64,000 bases of DNA from Gammaproteobacteria bacterium (GTDB taxonomy: Bacteria; Pseudomonadota; Gammaproteobacteria; Ga0077536): assembly GCA_021773835.1 (NCBI GenBank), contig JAJFJQ010000073.1:124001-188000 (forward strand), read 5' to 3'. Below the pieces are notes generated by a model. That model was given only the letters and a program-made list of their open reading frames with translations. It was not told where the DNA came from and did not search any database. Each line of letters starts with the position of its first letter. The stretch's first letter is position 1. Below, one piece after another: positions 15,708 through 25,490 of the stretch. The translations under genes were made by a program, and so were the position numbers.

Positions 15708-18700
15708 ATGCAAGCTGAAACCGACGGTTATCCGCACTATGCGGAGTTGCATTGCGTTAGCAACTTTAGCTTCTTGCGCGGCGCTTCACATCCCGAACAG
15801 CTCGTCGAACAAGCACATCACCTCGGCTACGCGGCGTTGTCGATCACCGACGAATGCTCACTTGCAGGTATTGTCCGAGCTCATGTTGCGGCCAAGAAGT
15901 TTGCACTCCATCTGATTATCGGGACTGAGATCCAACTAGCAGACGGGCCAAGATTAGTGCTGCTCGCGCCGAATGTTGGAGCGTATACCGAGATTTCTCG
16001 TTTGATCACCGTGGGTCGTCGACGTTGCGAAAAAGGGGCGTATCGTCTGACGCGAAGCGACCTTGAAACAAATCAAGCGGATGTTCTTGCATTGTGGCTG
16101 CCGGGCGCACAGGCGACGGATCGCGCTGCAGCACAATGGCTAGTGCAGGCGTTTGGACAACGCGTCTGGATCGCGCTCGAGCAATTCTATGGGGGCGGTG
16201 ATAGTCGTCATCGTGAACGCCTGCAGCGGATCTCCAAACAATTTGATATGCCGCTGGTTGCCTGTGGTGATGTCCATATGCATCGTCGCGAGCAGGCCCC
16301 AATCGCGGATACGCTCACCGCGATCCAGCTGGGTCGCACGGTGCAAGAAGCCGCTGGCGAATTGTCTCCCAATAACGAACGCTACCTGCGCCCACGTGCG
16401 CGCTTGCCACGGTTCTATGCACCTGCAGAGCTTGCCGAAAGTGTCAGGATTGCGCAGCGCTGCGATTTTTCCTTGGACGAACTACGCTACGAATACCCGC
16501 GGGAGTTGGCGCCAGCAGGCCGTAGCTTAAGCGAGCATTTACTTGAATTGACAAGCGCTGGGATGCAGCAGCGTTGGCCCGCAGGCGTACCAGATAAGGT
16601 CCAGCGTTTGGTTGAGCATGAACTTGCACTCATCAAGGAGCTTGGCTACGAGGCATTTTTTTTGACCGTCTACGACATCGTCAAATTTGCCCGCTCACGC
16701 AAGATCCTATGCCAGGGCCGGGGCTCGGCGGCAAACTCAGCGGTGTGCTTTTGTCTCGGTATTACCGCCGTCGATCCGTCACGCATGGAGATGTTGTTCG
16801 AGCGTTTTCTGTCCAAGGAACGTAACGAGCCGCCGGATATCGATGTCGACTTCGAGCACGACCGGCGTGAGGAAGTCATCCAATACGTGTATCAGAAATA
16901 TGGCCGGGGGCGTGCCGCCTTGGCCGCCACGGTGATTACCTATAAGGCGCGCAGTGCGGTACGTGACGTCGGTAAAGCACTCGGCATGAGTCTGGAGCAA
17001 GTGGATCGTCTGGCCAAGAACGTTTTCTGGTGGGATGGTAAGCAACATATCCCAGAGCGATTGCGCGAAGTCGGCTTCGACCCAGACAACCCGGTCATCG
17101 GACGGCTGGTGATCTTGGTTGCGGGACTCATCGGCTTTCCCAGGCATTTGTCGCAACACGTAGGCGGTTTTGTGATCGCTGACCAGCCGCTATATCAACT
17201 TGTGCCGATCGAAAATGCGGCGATGCCAGAGCGGACAATCATCCAATGGGATAAGGATGATCTGCATGCACTTGGCCTACTTAAAGTCGACTGCCTGTGC
17301 CTTGGCATGTTGAGCGCAATTCGCCGTGCGTTTGAACTAATCGAAGACTTCAGTGGCGAGGCGATCGATCTCAGTAGCGTGCCGAGTGAAGATCCCGCGA
17401 CCTACGCCATGATCCAATCCGCTGCCACGGTTGGTGTGTTTCAGATCGAATCGCGTGCGCAGATGGCGATGTTGCCGAGACTGCGACCCGCTTGCTACTA
17501 CGATCTCGTGATCGAGGTCGCGATCATTCGTCCCGGCCCGATCCAAGGCGAGATGGTGCACCCCTATCTAAGACGGCGTAACGGCGAAGAGGCCGTCAGT
17601 TATCCGAGCGAGGAAGTGCGTGACGTATTGGAACGGACTTTGGGGGTTCCTCTATTTCAGGAGCAAGTGATCAAAATCGCCATGGTCGCGGCCGGATTCA
17701 CTCCCGGCGAGGCAGACCAACTGCGCCGCTCGATGGCAACTTGGAAACGCAATGGCGGTATCACTGAGTTTCGCGACAAGTTGATCGACGGTATGTCTAA
17801 GCGCGGTTATAGCGATGAGTTTGCGGAGCGTCTGTTCAATCAGATAAAGGGTTTTGGTGAATATGGTTTCCCCGAATCGCACGCCGCGAGTTTTGCCTTG
17901 TTGGCTTATGTGTCGGCATGGTTGAAGTGCCACCATCCGGCGATGTTCACCGCAGCTTTATTGAATTCTCAGCCAATGGGCTTTTATGCACCATCGCAGT
18001 TGGTGCAAGACGTACGCCGCGCCGGGGTCGAAGTACGACCGGTCGATGTGCAACACAGCGACTGGAATTGTACGCTTGAGCCGGCTACGACAGATGAGAC
18101 ACAGCCGGCCTTGCGCTTAGGCTTACGTCTGGTTAAGGGCTTACAGCAAGTCGCCGCCGAGAGGTTGATGGATGCGCGGCGCGAACGAAGATTTGAGCAC
18201 GTTACCGCTCTGGCGCGTCGTGCTAGTCTCGATAGTGGTGCTTTGAAGGCCTTGTCAGATGCCGGAGCACTGGCCAGTTTTTCCGGTAATCGACATCAGG
18301 CAAGTTGGGCTGCGCTCGGGGTTGAGCCAGACCTCCCAGTGTTGGCAGGCAGCACGATCGCCGAAGGCATTCCGATGTTACGTCCACCACGAGAAGGGGA
18401 AAACATTGTCGCCGATTACGCGAGCCTAGGTTTAACCCTCGGTCGCCATCCACTGGCGCTATTGCGCCAGTGGTTTGACCGCAAGTCGTGTATGACGGCA
18501 ATCGAGATCAGTCATTGTGCACATGGTGCAGAAATCAATACGGCCGGCCTAGTCATCTCTCGGCAGCGGCCTGGCACCGCTACTGGCGTGGTGTTTATTA
18601 CATTAGAAGACGAGACCGGCGTGATCAATTTGATCGTGTGGTCGAGCCTGGTTGAATCCCAACGGCGCGAGGTCTTGAACTCACACCTTATGGGCGTGGT

Positions 18701-18809
18701 CGGTGAGGTTCAGCGCCAAGGGGAGGTGGTACACGTTATCGCCAAGCGCTTGTTCGATCACTCGACTTGGCTTGGACGTTTGACGGTCGAGTCACGGGAT
18801 TTTCATTGA
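15708..18809 (+). CDS. dnaE2: Error-prone DNA polymerase III alpha subunit DnaE2 (ImuC)
   Basis: A 1033-residue C-family polymerase. The N-terminal PHP domain starts with YAELHCVSNFSFLRGASHPEQLVEQA, the DnaE2 signature, and ITDECSLAGIVRAH. The palm has PDIDVDF at 376-382 (metal-binding D377/D379-type acids) and the third acid at D528 in LLKVDCLCLGML. An OB-fold region lies near 930-1000. Its length is typical of DnaE2 rather than replicative DnaE (about 1160). DnaE2 carries out damage-induced mutagenic synthesis with ImuA and ImuB. Those two genes are not adjacent here, and dnaE2 has its own LexA box. The usual KVDVLGLGM motif is altered (CLC). No ribosome binding site is obvious. Confidence 0.95.
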   Translation: MQAETDGYPHYAELHCVSNFSFLRGASHPEQLVEQAHHLGYAALSITDECSLAGIVRAHVAAKKFALHLIIGTEIQLADGPRLVLLAPNVGAYTEISRLITVGRRRCEKGAYRLTRSDLETNQADVLALWLPGAQATDRAAAQWLVQAFGQRVWIALEQFYGGGDSRHRERLQRISKQFDMPLVACGDVHMHRREQAPIADTLTAIQLGRTVQEAAGELSPNNERYLRPRARLPRFYAPAELAESVRIAQRCDFSLDELRYEYPRELAPAGRSLSEHLLELTSAGMQQRWPAGVPDKVQRLVEHELALIKELGYEAFFLTVYDIVKFARSRKILCQGRGSAANSAVCFCLGITAVDPSRMEMLFERFLSKERNEPPDIDVDFEHDRREEVIQYVYQKYGRGRAALAATVITYKARSAVRDVGKALGMSLEQVDRLAKNVFWWDGKQHIPERLREVGFDPDNPVIGRLVILVAGLIGFPRHLSQHVGGFVIADQPLYQLVPIENAAMPERTIIQWDKDDLHALGLLKVDCLCLGMLSAIRRAFELIEDFSGEAIDLSSVPSEDPATYAMIQSAATVGVFQIESRAQMAMLPRLRPACYYDLVIEVAIIRPGPIQGEMVHPYLRRRNGEEAVSYPSEEVRDVLERTLGVPLFQEQVIKIAMVAAGFTPGEADQLRRSMATWKRNGGITEFRDKLIDGMSKRGYSDEFAERLFNQIKGFGEYGFPESHAASFALLAYVSAWLKCHHPAMFTAALLNSQPMGFYAPSQLVQDVRRAGVEVRPVDVQHSDWNCTLEPATTDETQPALRLGLRLVKGLQQVAAERLMDARRERRFEHVTALARRASLDSGALKALSDAGALASFSGNRHQASWAALGVEPDLPVLAGSTIAEGIPMLRPPREGENIVADYASLGLTLGRHPLALLRQWFDRKSCMTAIEISHCAHGAEINTAGLVISRQRPGTATGVVFITLEDETGVINLIVWSSLVESQRREVLNSHLMGVVGEVQRQGEVVHVIAKRLFDHSTWLGRLTVESRDFH

Positions 18810-19058
18810 GCTAAGGGCTCATCGAGCCAGGCTCCCTGGTGCACTGATGCTGGGCCTTCGCAAACAGGTTGAATTGTCGGTGTTGTTGCCGCTACAAGTG
18901 AAAATAAGGGCAAAATCGGCCATTAAAGGTGATCAATTCCCTTGTTCCAATAAGCGCTCAGCACTATAGTCCCTAAAGCCCGGAAAAATGACAGAAAATT
19001 ATCATAAGTCATTGCTACCCGGACATTTTCGCCACAAGTATGTGACGTGCTATCGCCA

Positions 19059-21065
19059 ATGAGACGGAATTTTGACCGAGACGCCGCCGTGCGGCAGTTG
19101 GTCCCCATCAATCGACTCCCGCCAGAGAACCAGGAGGCGTTGCTGCGCGCCAGCACTTTCCAAACCGTGTTCGACGGGCAGGCGGTGTATGTCCAGGGCC
19201 ATCAAGACAATTACGTCCATTATTTAATCGACGGTACGGTTGAATTCCTATGGAATGGCAATCTCGTCAAACGCCTGCCAGCCGAGAGTAAAGCAGCCAG
19301 ACGCGCGCTCGATAAACCGGGCCGCAAGCGTCACACCGTCCGTGCGGTCTCAAATTGCACCGTACTGCGCATTCGGCGCTCCGACTTCGATCAGCAGCTG
19401 GAAGAAGGCAATCTGTTGACGGGCCCGCGACAGGTGGAAGTGAGCGAGATTGCAGCAGAAAAATCGTCAAATTGGATGATCAAAATGCTGCAGTCGAAAC
19501 TCTTTGAGCGGCTGCCGGCACTCAACATTCAGAAAATCTTTGGCCGCATGGAGCGGATCACAGTGAGCGCCGATGATGTCGTCGTTAAACAGAACGAGAT
19601 CGGTGATTTTTATTATGTGATCGAACAGGGTTTCTGCGAAGTAACCCGCCAGATACCGGGCGGTAAGGAAATTCACCTGGCTGACCTTGCCGCCGGCGAC
19701 CCGTTCGGTGAAGTCGCGCTCATTGCTGGTAGTCCGCGTACGGCCTCTGTGACAATGCTATCTGACGGCACGCTGATGCGCTTATCCGTCGACGATTTTA
19801 ACGAGTTGATCCGCGCCCCCTTGCTCAGCGGAATCAGCGCGACGACCGCAATTTCAAGGATCGATCGTGGGGCACAATGGCTCGACATTCGTTATCCAGA
19901 AGAACATGCGAACATAACGCTACGCTCGTCTTTGAATGTACCTTTCAATGTGCTTCGGTTGCAGGCAAATCGCCTGGATAAGTCTAAGCGCTATATCGTC
20001 TGCGGAGAGGACCCAACGGACAGTGCCGTCGGGGCATTTCTGCTCATAGAACGCGGATTTACGGTCGATTATCTCGACGAATCATTGAGCGTGGTGGCTG
20101 CTGAGCACCCCAGCGTGCTGGTTTTGTCGAAGCAGCCGGCGGTGGCTCCGGAGGTTGAATCAGCTTCCCCAGCGGAGATCGTCCCAGCGCTCGAAGCGTC
20201 GGGCGCGGTTGAACCATCGCCATCTAACACGCAAACTCCACCTTCCGATAGCGAGGAGCCCGACATGGACGAACAGCGCCCCGACGGCGATAGATTCGAA
20301 AGTACCATCGATAAGATCGATCGATTGTATTCTCAGAAAGAATGGGAAGAAGAAAAGGCAGCGCGCGTACCTGTCGAAGATTATGCCCATACAGCAACGG
20401 GGATGCGTTTGGCCGACTTGATCGACGAAATGGAAGAAAATAACAACCAGCTGCCCGCGACCGATTCGACCCTAGGACCTAATCTTACGGCTACGTCAGA
20501 AATTCGGCTCGACGACGTGATCGATATCGCACCCGACCCGAAGGACGAAGGAGACCGGAGCGGACCGAATGTTTTGTTGGTTGATACCCGTGCGCCTCTC
20601 CCGATATCCCATGATGAAATTCTGCAAGACGAGCTGTTCAATGAAAGTGATGAGTTGACGCAAATCGTCCGCGAATTCGAATATCGGGTTAGAGACCACG
20701 CGGAATCGATCGCATTGAAGCGTACCCACGCACTTGAGGAACGCTACCAGCACAAGATGAAGCGTTTGCGAAAAGCGGCCGCAATTGAGGTGAAGAAACG
20801 CCAAGATGTCGCCCGGCAAAAATATCAACAGCATTTCAAGAAGAAGGAATTACAATTACGCGCGCACTACAAGAAGTTGATGGCGCTGGCGAATAAAATC
20901 ACTGAGCAGAAGGCCCAACTTCAAGCGGCTAAAAAACAGTTTGAGGACAAACTTTCCGCCGCCAACGCTGTCTACAAGCAAGTCGAGGACATGCGCAAAA
21001 CGCTGCGCCAACATATCGGCGACCTACCTGCGCAACAGGCGCCCGACGAGCGGCAATCGGCTTAG
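19059..21065 (+). CDS. Double cyclic-nucleotide-binding / rhodanese-like / coiled-coil protein
   Basis: About 668 residues with four parts. Residues 5-130 form a divergent cNMP-binding domain (FQTVFDGQAVYVQGHQDNYVHYLIDGTVEFL). About 145-265 is a second, more canonical one (VVKQNEIGDFYYVIEQGFCEV, then GDPFGEVALIAGSPRTASVT, with the FGE-AL--GSPR-A phosphate cassette). About 275-350 looks like a rhodanese domain (AQWLDIRYPEEHANITLRSSLNVPF, with Cys in YIVCGEDPTDSAV at the active-site place). An acidic low-complexity linker follows, then a long, very basic coiled coil at about 555-655. A cAMP/c-di-GMP-type sensor linked to sulfur transfer or structural scaffolding is inferred. An in-frame GTG at 19047 is an alternative start. 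Confidence 0.82.
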   Translation: MRRNFDRDAAVRQLVPINRLPPENQEALLRASTFQTVFDGQAVYVQGHQDNYVHYLIDGTVEFLWNGNLVKRLPAESKAARRALDKPGRKRHTVRAVSNCTVLRIRRSDFDQQLEEGNLLTGPRQVEVSEIAAEKSSNWMIKMLQSKLFERLPALNIQKIFGRMERITVSADDVVVKQNEIGDFYYVIEQGFCEVTRQIPGGKEIHLADLAAGDPFGEVALIAGSPRTASVTMLSDGTLMRLSVDDFNELIRAPLLSGISATTAISRIDRGAQWLDIRYPEEHANITLRSSLNVPFNVLRLQANRLDKSKRYIVCGEDPTDSAVGAFLLIERGFTVDYLDESLSVVAAEHPSVLVLSKQPAVAPEVESASPAEIVPALEASGAVEPSPSNTQTPPSDSEEPDMDEQRPDGDRFESTIDKIDRLYSQKEWEEEKAARVPVEDYAHTATGMRLADLIDEMEENNNQLPATDSTLGPNLTATSEIRLDDVIDIAPDPKDEGDRSGPNVLLVDTRAPLPISHDEILQDELFNESDELTQIVREFEYRVRDHAESIALKRTHALEERYQHKMKRLRKAAAIEVKKRQDVARQKYQQHFKKKELQLRAHYKKLMALANKITEQKAQLQAAKKQFEDKLSAANAVYKQVEDMRKTLRQHIGDLPAQQAPDERQSA

Positions 21066-21167
21066 CCGACGAGCGATTCGTTAACCCCAGAGACACGTTC
21101 GCGCATTGCAATTGCTGCGGTGCACAGTACAATCGCGCGCTTCGAAATTAAATCCCGAGGTGAGCGC

Positions 21168-22340
21168 ATGCCGAGCGAGATGCCCAAGCCTGAACGTCGA
21201 CCACTCCAGCCGAGTTTTTCTTCCGGGCCTTGTCCGAAACGTCCTAACTGGTCGCTAAGCGCGCTCGACGATGCGTTGCTCGGCCGATCCCACCGCTCAG
21301 CCGCGGGCAAGGCGAAACTTAAGGCCGCGATCGAGCAAACCCGCGATGTTCTCGGGATCCCGGCTGACTATCGAGTCGGTATCGTTGCCGGCTCCGATAC
21401 CGGCGCGGTCGAAATCGCATTGTGGAATTTACTTGGCGAACGTGGGGTCGATGTGTTGGCGTGGGAAAGCTTTGGACGCGACTGGGTCACCGACGTCGTC
21501 GATGTCTTGGGCGTTGCTGACTCACGCACGCTGCTCGCGGATTACGGTGAGTTACCGGATTTATCGGCGGTCGACTTCGACCGTGATGTTGTGTTTGTGT
21601 GGAACGGGACGACCTCCGGCGTGAAGGTTCCGAACGGCGACTGGATCCGATCTGATCGCACGGGCCTGACCATTTGTGACGCGACCTCGGCTGCATTCGC
21701 GATGGCACTACCGTGGCCGAAGCTCGACGTCGTGACGTTCTCATGGCAAAAAGTTTTGGGTGGGGAGGGCGCACATGGGATGCTGATATTGAGCCCGCGC
21801 GCGGTAACCCGACTCGAAACCTTCCGTCCCAATCGGCCCCTGCCAAAGTTATTTAGGCTGTGTAAAGGCGGCAAGCTTGACGAAGCAATTTTCACCGGCG
21901 CAACGATCAACACACCCTCGATGTTGTGTGTTGAAGACTACCTGGATGCGTTGCAGTGGACACACGATGTCGGTGGGCTCGAGGCAATGTTAGCGCGCTC
22001 GGCGGGGAATCTAGGTGTGCTGAGTTCCTGGGTCGAGCAAACATCGTGGATCGATTTTCTCGCAAGCCGGGAAGAGATCCGTTCGAACACATCGATTTGT
22101 CTAAAATTCACCGCACCGACGGTTACGTCGCTTGACGCGGAAAAACAGGCGGCCTTCGCGAAACGTGTGGCGTCGTTACTTGAGCAAGAACAAGTAGCAC
22201 TCGATATTAACGGCTATCGCAGTGCCCCACCGGGAATACGCATATGGGGTGGGGCGACAGTTGAAAAGACAGATATCGAAGCCTTGTTACCATGGATCGA
22301 GTGGGCACACGCAACCGCAATCGCTGAACTGGATCCCTAA
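21168..22340 (+). CDS. serC: Phosphoserine aminotransferase (alphaproteobacterial/archaeal-type SerC)
   Basis: A 390-residue PLP enzyme. [14 protein letters not shown] and [52 protein letters not shown] are the marks of the longer SerC subgroup; the PLP lysine is K195 in [16 protein letters not shown]. It makes O-phosphoserine from 3-phosphohydroxypyruvate and glutamate. GAGG seven bases before the ATG at 21168 decides the start. It is followed after 48 bases by serA, the preceding enzyme of the pathway, so the two form a serine-synthesis operon. This subgroup differs from the E. coli enzyme, which may point to lineage-specific exchange. Confidence 0.92.
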   Translation: MPSEMPKPERRPLQPSFSSGPCPKRPNWSLSALDDALLGRSHRSAAGKAKLKAAIEQTRDVLGIPADYRVGIVAGSDTGAVEIALWNLLGERGVDVLAWESFGRDWVTDVVDVLGVADSRTLLADYGELPDLSAVDFDRDVVFVWNGTTSGVKVPNGDWIRSDRTGLTICDATSAAFAMALPWPKLDVVTFSWQKVLGGEGAHGMLILSPRAVTRLETFRPNRPLPKLFRLCKGGKLDEAIFTGATINTPSMLCVEDYLDALQWTHDVGGLEAMLARSAGNLGVLSSWVEQTSWIDFLASREEIRSNTSICLKFTAPTVTSLDAEKQAAFAKRVASLLEQEQVALDINGYRSAPPGIRIWGGATVEKTDIEALLPWIEWAHATAIAELDP

Positions 22341-22388
22341 GCATCAGCGCCGATCGGCGCGCCTAGCAACACGATGAGATCAGAAAAA

Positions 22389-23975
22389 ATGTATAAGGTA
22401 TTTGTCGCGGATAAACTGGCACCGGAAGGTATTGCCGCACTCGAACAATACGCTGAGCTTACGGTCGATTTCGCACCGGGCTTGGACCTTGCACAAGCCA
22501 TTGAACACGCACGTCACGCCGATGCCATCATCGTTCGAAGTGCGACCAAGATCCGTGGCGAACTACTCGATGCCTGCGAGAAACTCAGGGTTGTCGGTCG
22601 CGCGGGCATCGGTGTCGACAATATCGATATCCCAAGTGCGACAGAGCGCGGCATTGTGGTGTTGAATACGCCGGATGCGAATGCAACAACGACTGCAGAG
22701 TTGGCCGTCGCACATATGTTTTCGTTGAGTCGCCACATTCCCGATGCCGACCGTTCGGTGCGTGCGGGAGAGTGGACGCCGGCGAAATTCTTAGGTGCGG
22801 AATTGACCGGCAAAACGGTTGGCATCGTCGGCTTCGGCACCATTGGGCGATTGTTCGCCGAACGTTGCAGGGGTCTGAAGATGAAGGTTATCGGCTACGA
22901 TCCCTTCGTCACCGAAGCGACATTCAGTGAACATGGGGTCGAAGTTTGTGAGCTGGACGCGCTGCTCGCGGAGGCAGATTACGTAAGCTTACATTGCCCG
23001 GTGACCGATGATACGCGCGGACTTCTCGATGCCCGTCGATTGGGACTGATGAAATCTGACGCGCGGTTGATTAACTGTGCCCGTGGGGGGCTTGTCGATG
23101 AGACTGCATTGGCCGAGGCTGTCGCCGCGGGCCGACTCGGTGGCGCGGCCTTGGATGTGTTTGAAACCGAACCGCCCGTTGATTCACCACTATTCGCCGC
23201 GCCTAACGTATTTTTCACCCCACACCTGGGCGCATCTACGCATGAGGCGCAAACTGCAGTCGGCGTGCAAATTGCGGATCAAATTGCTGCCTACCTGATC
23301 CGAGGTGAGGTTACTAATGCGATCAATATTCCGAGTGTCGCACCAGATAAATTGGCTCAGCTCGAACCCTATCTACAACTAGCACGCAAGCTCGGAAAAT
23401 TATTGTGCTTGATGTGCGAAGGCGCGTTAACGGAGTTATCCATCGGGCTATACGGTCGCGCGGCAGAGCTAGACGCGCATCCGATCGCGAATGAAGCGCT
23501 CGTCGGTCTACTCCAGGACCACCTATCAGTGCCCATAAACCAGGTCAATGCGAGCCATCTCGCCCGCCGACAAGGGATCAATGTCACCGAACTGAGCTCG
23601 TCGGATTCGCGTGATTATTTGACCATGCTGCGTGTATCAGGCGTCACGGCCCAAGGCCCACTGTGCCTTGAAGGTACGCTGTTTGATGAGCGGCATCCAC
23701 GACTCGTGCGGGTCAACGATTACATCATTGAAGCCGAACTGACAGGCCACATCTTGATGACGCGGCACGCTGATCGGCCTGGGGTGATCGGGGCAGTCGG
23801 TGCGCTTCTTGGGCGCGAAGGGATCAATATCTCACGCATGCAGGTGGGCATTGCGAATGACGACACTTCGCAGGCGATTGCAGTACTCGGCGTGTCAAAG
23901 GAATTGTCAGTTGATTCGCTTAATGAGTTGAGTTCATTAGATGCAATCGAGAAAGCGCTCCAGGTTGCGTTTTGA
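22389..23975 (+). CDS. serA: D-3-phosphoglycerate dehydrogenase, long form with ACT domain
   Basis: A 528-residue enzyme of the long SerA class. The substrate domain is split by the NAD domain: VGIVGFGTIGRLFAERC is the Rossmann loop, NCARGGLVDE the arginine region, ETEPP the Glu and PHLGAST the catalytic histidine. After residue 320 come the allosteric substrate-binding domain and a C-terminal ACT domain (ILMTRHADRPGVIGAVGALLGREGINISRMQVG). It oxidises 3-phosphoglycerate, the first step of serine synthesis, and is probably serine-inhibited through ACT. Start 22389 (MYKVFVADKL) fits the family; ATG 22374 is possible. No good ribosome site is seen for either. Confidence 0.95.
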   Translation: MYKVFVADKLAPEGIAALEQYAELTVDFAPGLDLAQAIEHARHADAIIVRSATKIRGELLDACEKLRVVGRAGIGVDNIDIPSATERGIVVLNTPDANATTTAELAVAHMFSLSRHIPDADRSVRAGEWTPAKFLGAELTGKTVGIVGFGTIGRLFAERCRGLKMKVIGYDPFVTEATFSEHGVEVCELDALLAEADYVSLHCPVTDDTRGLLDARRLGLMKSDARLINCARGGLVDETALAEAVAAGRLGGAALDVFETEPPVDSPLFAAPNVFFTPHLGASTHEAQTAVGVQIADQIAAYLIRGEVTNAINIPSVAPDKLAQLEPYLQLARKLGKLLCLMCEGALTELSIGLYGRAAELDAHPIANEALVGLLQDHLSVPINQVNASHLARRQGINVTELSSSDSRDYLTMLRVSGVTAQGPLCLEGTLFDERHPRLVRVNDYIIEAELTGHILMTRHADRPGVIGAVGALLGREGINISRMQVGIANDDTSQAIAVLGVSKELSVDSLNELSSLDAIEKALQVAF

Positions 23976-24031
23976 CAGCGCCTGGGGAATCGACGGTTCG
24001 CTCGTGGGCCGAAAGACGCTAGCATGTCGCT

Positions 24032-25060
24032 ATGGCTAATTTCCTAACCGATATCATCGACCACCCCGACTTCCCACATCGGGCTAAACGCACCATCAAC
24101 ACAGTGCTCGTTGTGCTGATCGCAGCGCTCCTCCTAGCAATGTTCGTGTTTGACCACGAGCCCGATGAATTCTCTGTTATTGACAGTGCCGTGAGGCGTG
24201 CTGGCGACAGCCAACGGGCGGTGGTCACGGGCTACGTCACGACCGCGACGGTGATAGAACTCATCGATACGCTTCTCGATAAACGCGGCGGCTATCTTTC
24301 GAATGATATTGCGCCTCCCGGGATCTTGATGGACAACGTACCGAATTGGGAGTGGGGGGTATTGGTTCAGATCCGCGATGCGATCGCCGCGTTTCGCAAC
24401 GATATCAGTCGTTCACAATCACAGTCGACTGAGGATCCGAATCTAATCGAGGCCGATAACCGGATCCGAATCAATAGTGAAAAGTGGATGTTTCCCGCGG
24501 CAGAAAACGAATATCGGACTGCTGGGGAGGCGATGTCCAGGTACCTAGCTGCATTGAGTGAGACGGGTAACGCCGAAACGCAATTTTTTGCACGGGCTGA
24601 CAATCTCCAAAGTTGGCTCGCCATTGTTGAGAAGCGACTCGGTGATCTATCTCAGAGATTGAGCGCAAGCGTCGGACAAGTCCGGGTTAACACCGACCTT
24701 GCCGGCGACACCGACGCGGAACAATCGACCGCTGCACCGTCGGTGATCGAGGTCAAGACGCCATTCTTAGACATCGACGATATTTTCTACGAGGCGCGCG
24801 GAGGCACTTGGGCGCTGATCCATCTGTTACAGGCCATCGAATACGATTTTGCCTCGGTGTTAGAGAAGAAAAACGCGTTGGTAAGTTTGCGCCAAATTAT
24901 CCGCGAACTTGAGGGTACTCAAGAGACGCTGTGGAGTCCGGTTATTTTGAATGGTAAAGGATTCGGACTGCTCACAAATCATTCGTTGATTATGGCGTCG
25001 TACATCTCGCGCGCAAACGCCGCGATTATCGATTTAAAGGCCCTACTGGAGAACGGCTAA
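24032..25060 (+). CDS. DUF2333 family membrane protein
   Basis: A 342-residue protein with one membrane segment at about residues 22-40 (TVLVVLIAALLLAMFVF) and a large periplasmic part. Family marks: GYLSNDIAPPGILMDNVPNWEWGVLVQIRDAIAAFRNDISRSQSQSTEDPNL and WMFPAAENEYRTAGEAMSRYLAAL. DUF2333 is a gammaproteobacterial family of unknown role, which supports the taxonomic reading. The gene follows serA on the same strand after 56 bases but is probably independent. Confidence 0.88.
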   Translation: MANFLTDIIDHPDFPHRAKRTINTVLVVLIAALLLAMFVFDHEPDEFSVIDSAVRRAGDSQRAVVTGYVTTATVIELIDTLLDKRGGYLSNDIAPPGILMDNVPNWEWGVLVQIRDAIAAFRNDISRSQSQSTEDPNLIEADNRIRINSEKWMFPAAENEYRTAGEAMSRYLAALSETGNAETQFFARADNLQSWLAIVEKRLGDLSQRLSASVGQVRVNTDLAGDTDAEQSTAAPSVIEVKTPFLDIDDIFYEARGGTWALIHLLQAIEYDFASVLEKKNALVSLRQIIRELEGTQETLWSPVILNGKGFGLLTNHSLIMASYISRANAAIIDLKALLENG

Positions 25061-25490
25061 AAAATGAGCGTAACGCGTTCGTGAAACCGGGCGTCCTATC
25101 TGATAGACAGCATTAAATCTACTTAAGCCCGCAGCACTCAGAGCGGACATTCAATCGGCCAGGAACGAAAGTTCGTCATGCAATAGAAAACCTGCACACA
25201 GACGGGTTTCCGGAAAAATAAGTGCGTCCCCTTTCTTTTCTTTCTTTCTCGTTCAGAGGTATCGGCTGTCAAATATTCCGCGGCCCGATTGGGCATTCGT
25301 CAATGAAAACACTGCGCCAGCGACCTATTTTAATTTCAATTCTAGGGGCAGCTTACGGGCCGGGCGTTATGGATACTCACGTCCAATTTAAGTCCCCGCC
25401 TTCAAACTTTTTTCGAGACCGCCGCCGGCTGTAATTTTACGCATTTTGTGCAACGGCTTTCCTTCTATAATGCACCAGGGAGGGCCACTC
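25061..25490. other. 430-base gene-free region before the large secreted protein
   Basis: No supported gene. It contains a 29-base pyrimidine tract (about 25229-25257), several AT-rich stretches and a ribosome binding site (GGGAGGG at 25478-25484) for the next gene. Short frames here lack coding character. It likely holds the regulatory region of the PEP-CTERM-like gene, but I cannot assign a sigma-factor site. Confidence 0.5.

Noticed and set aside
15549-15752. Antisense frame over the dnaE2 promoter
   Set aside because: It covers the SOS box and start of dnaE2 and has no family mark.
21487-21913. Overlapping antisense frames inside serC
   Set aside because: Located over the conserved PLP region of serC; no protein-like pattern.
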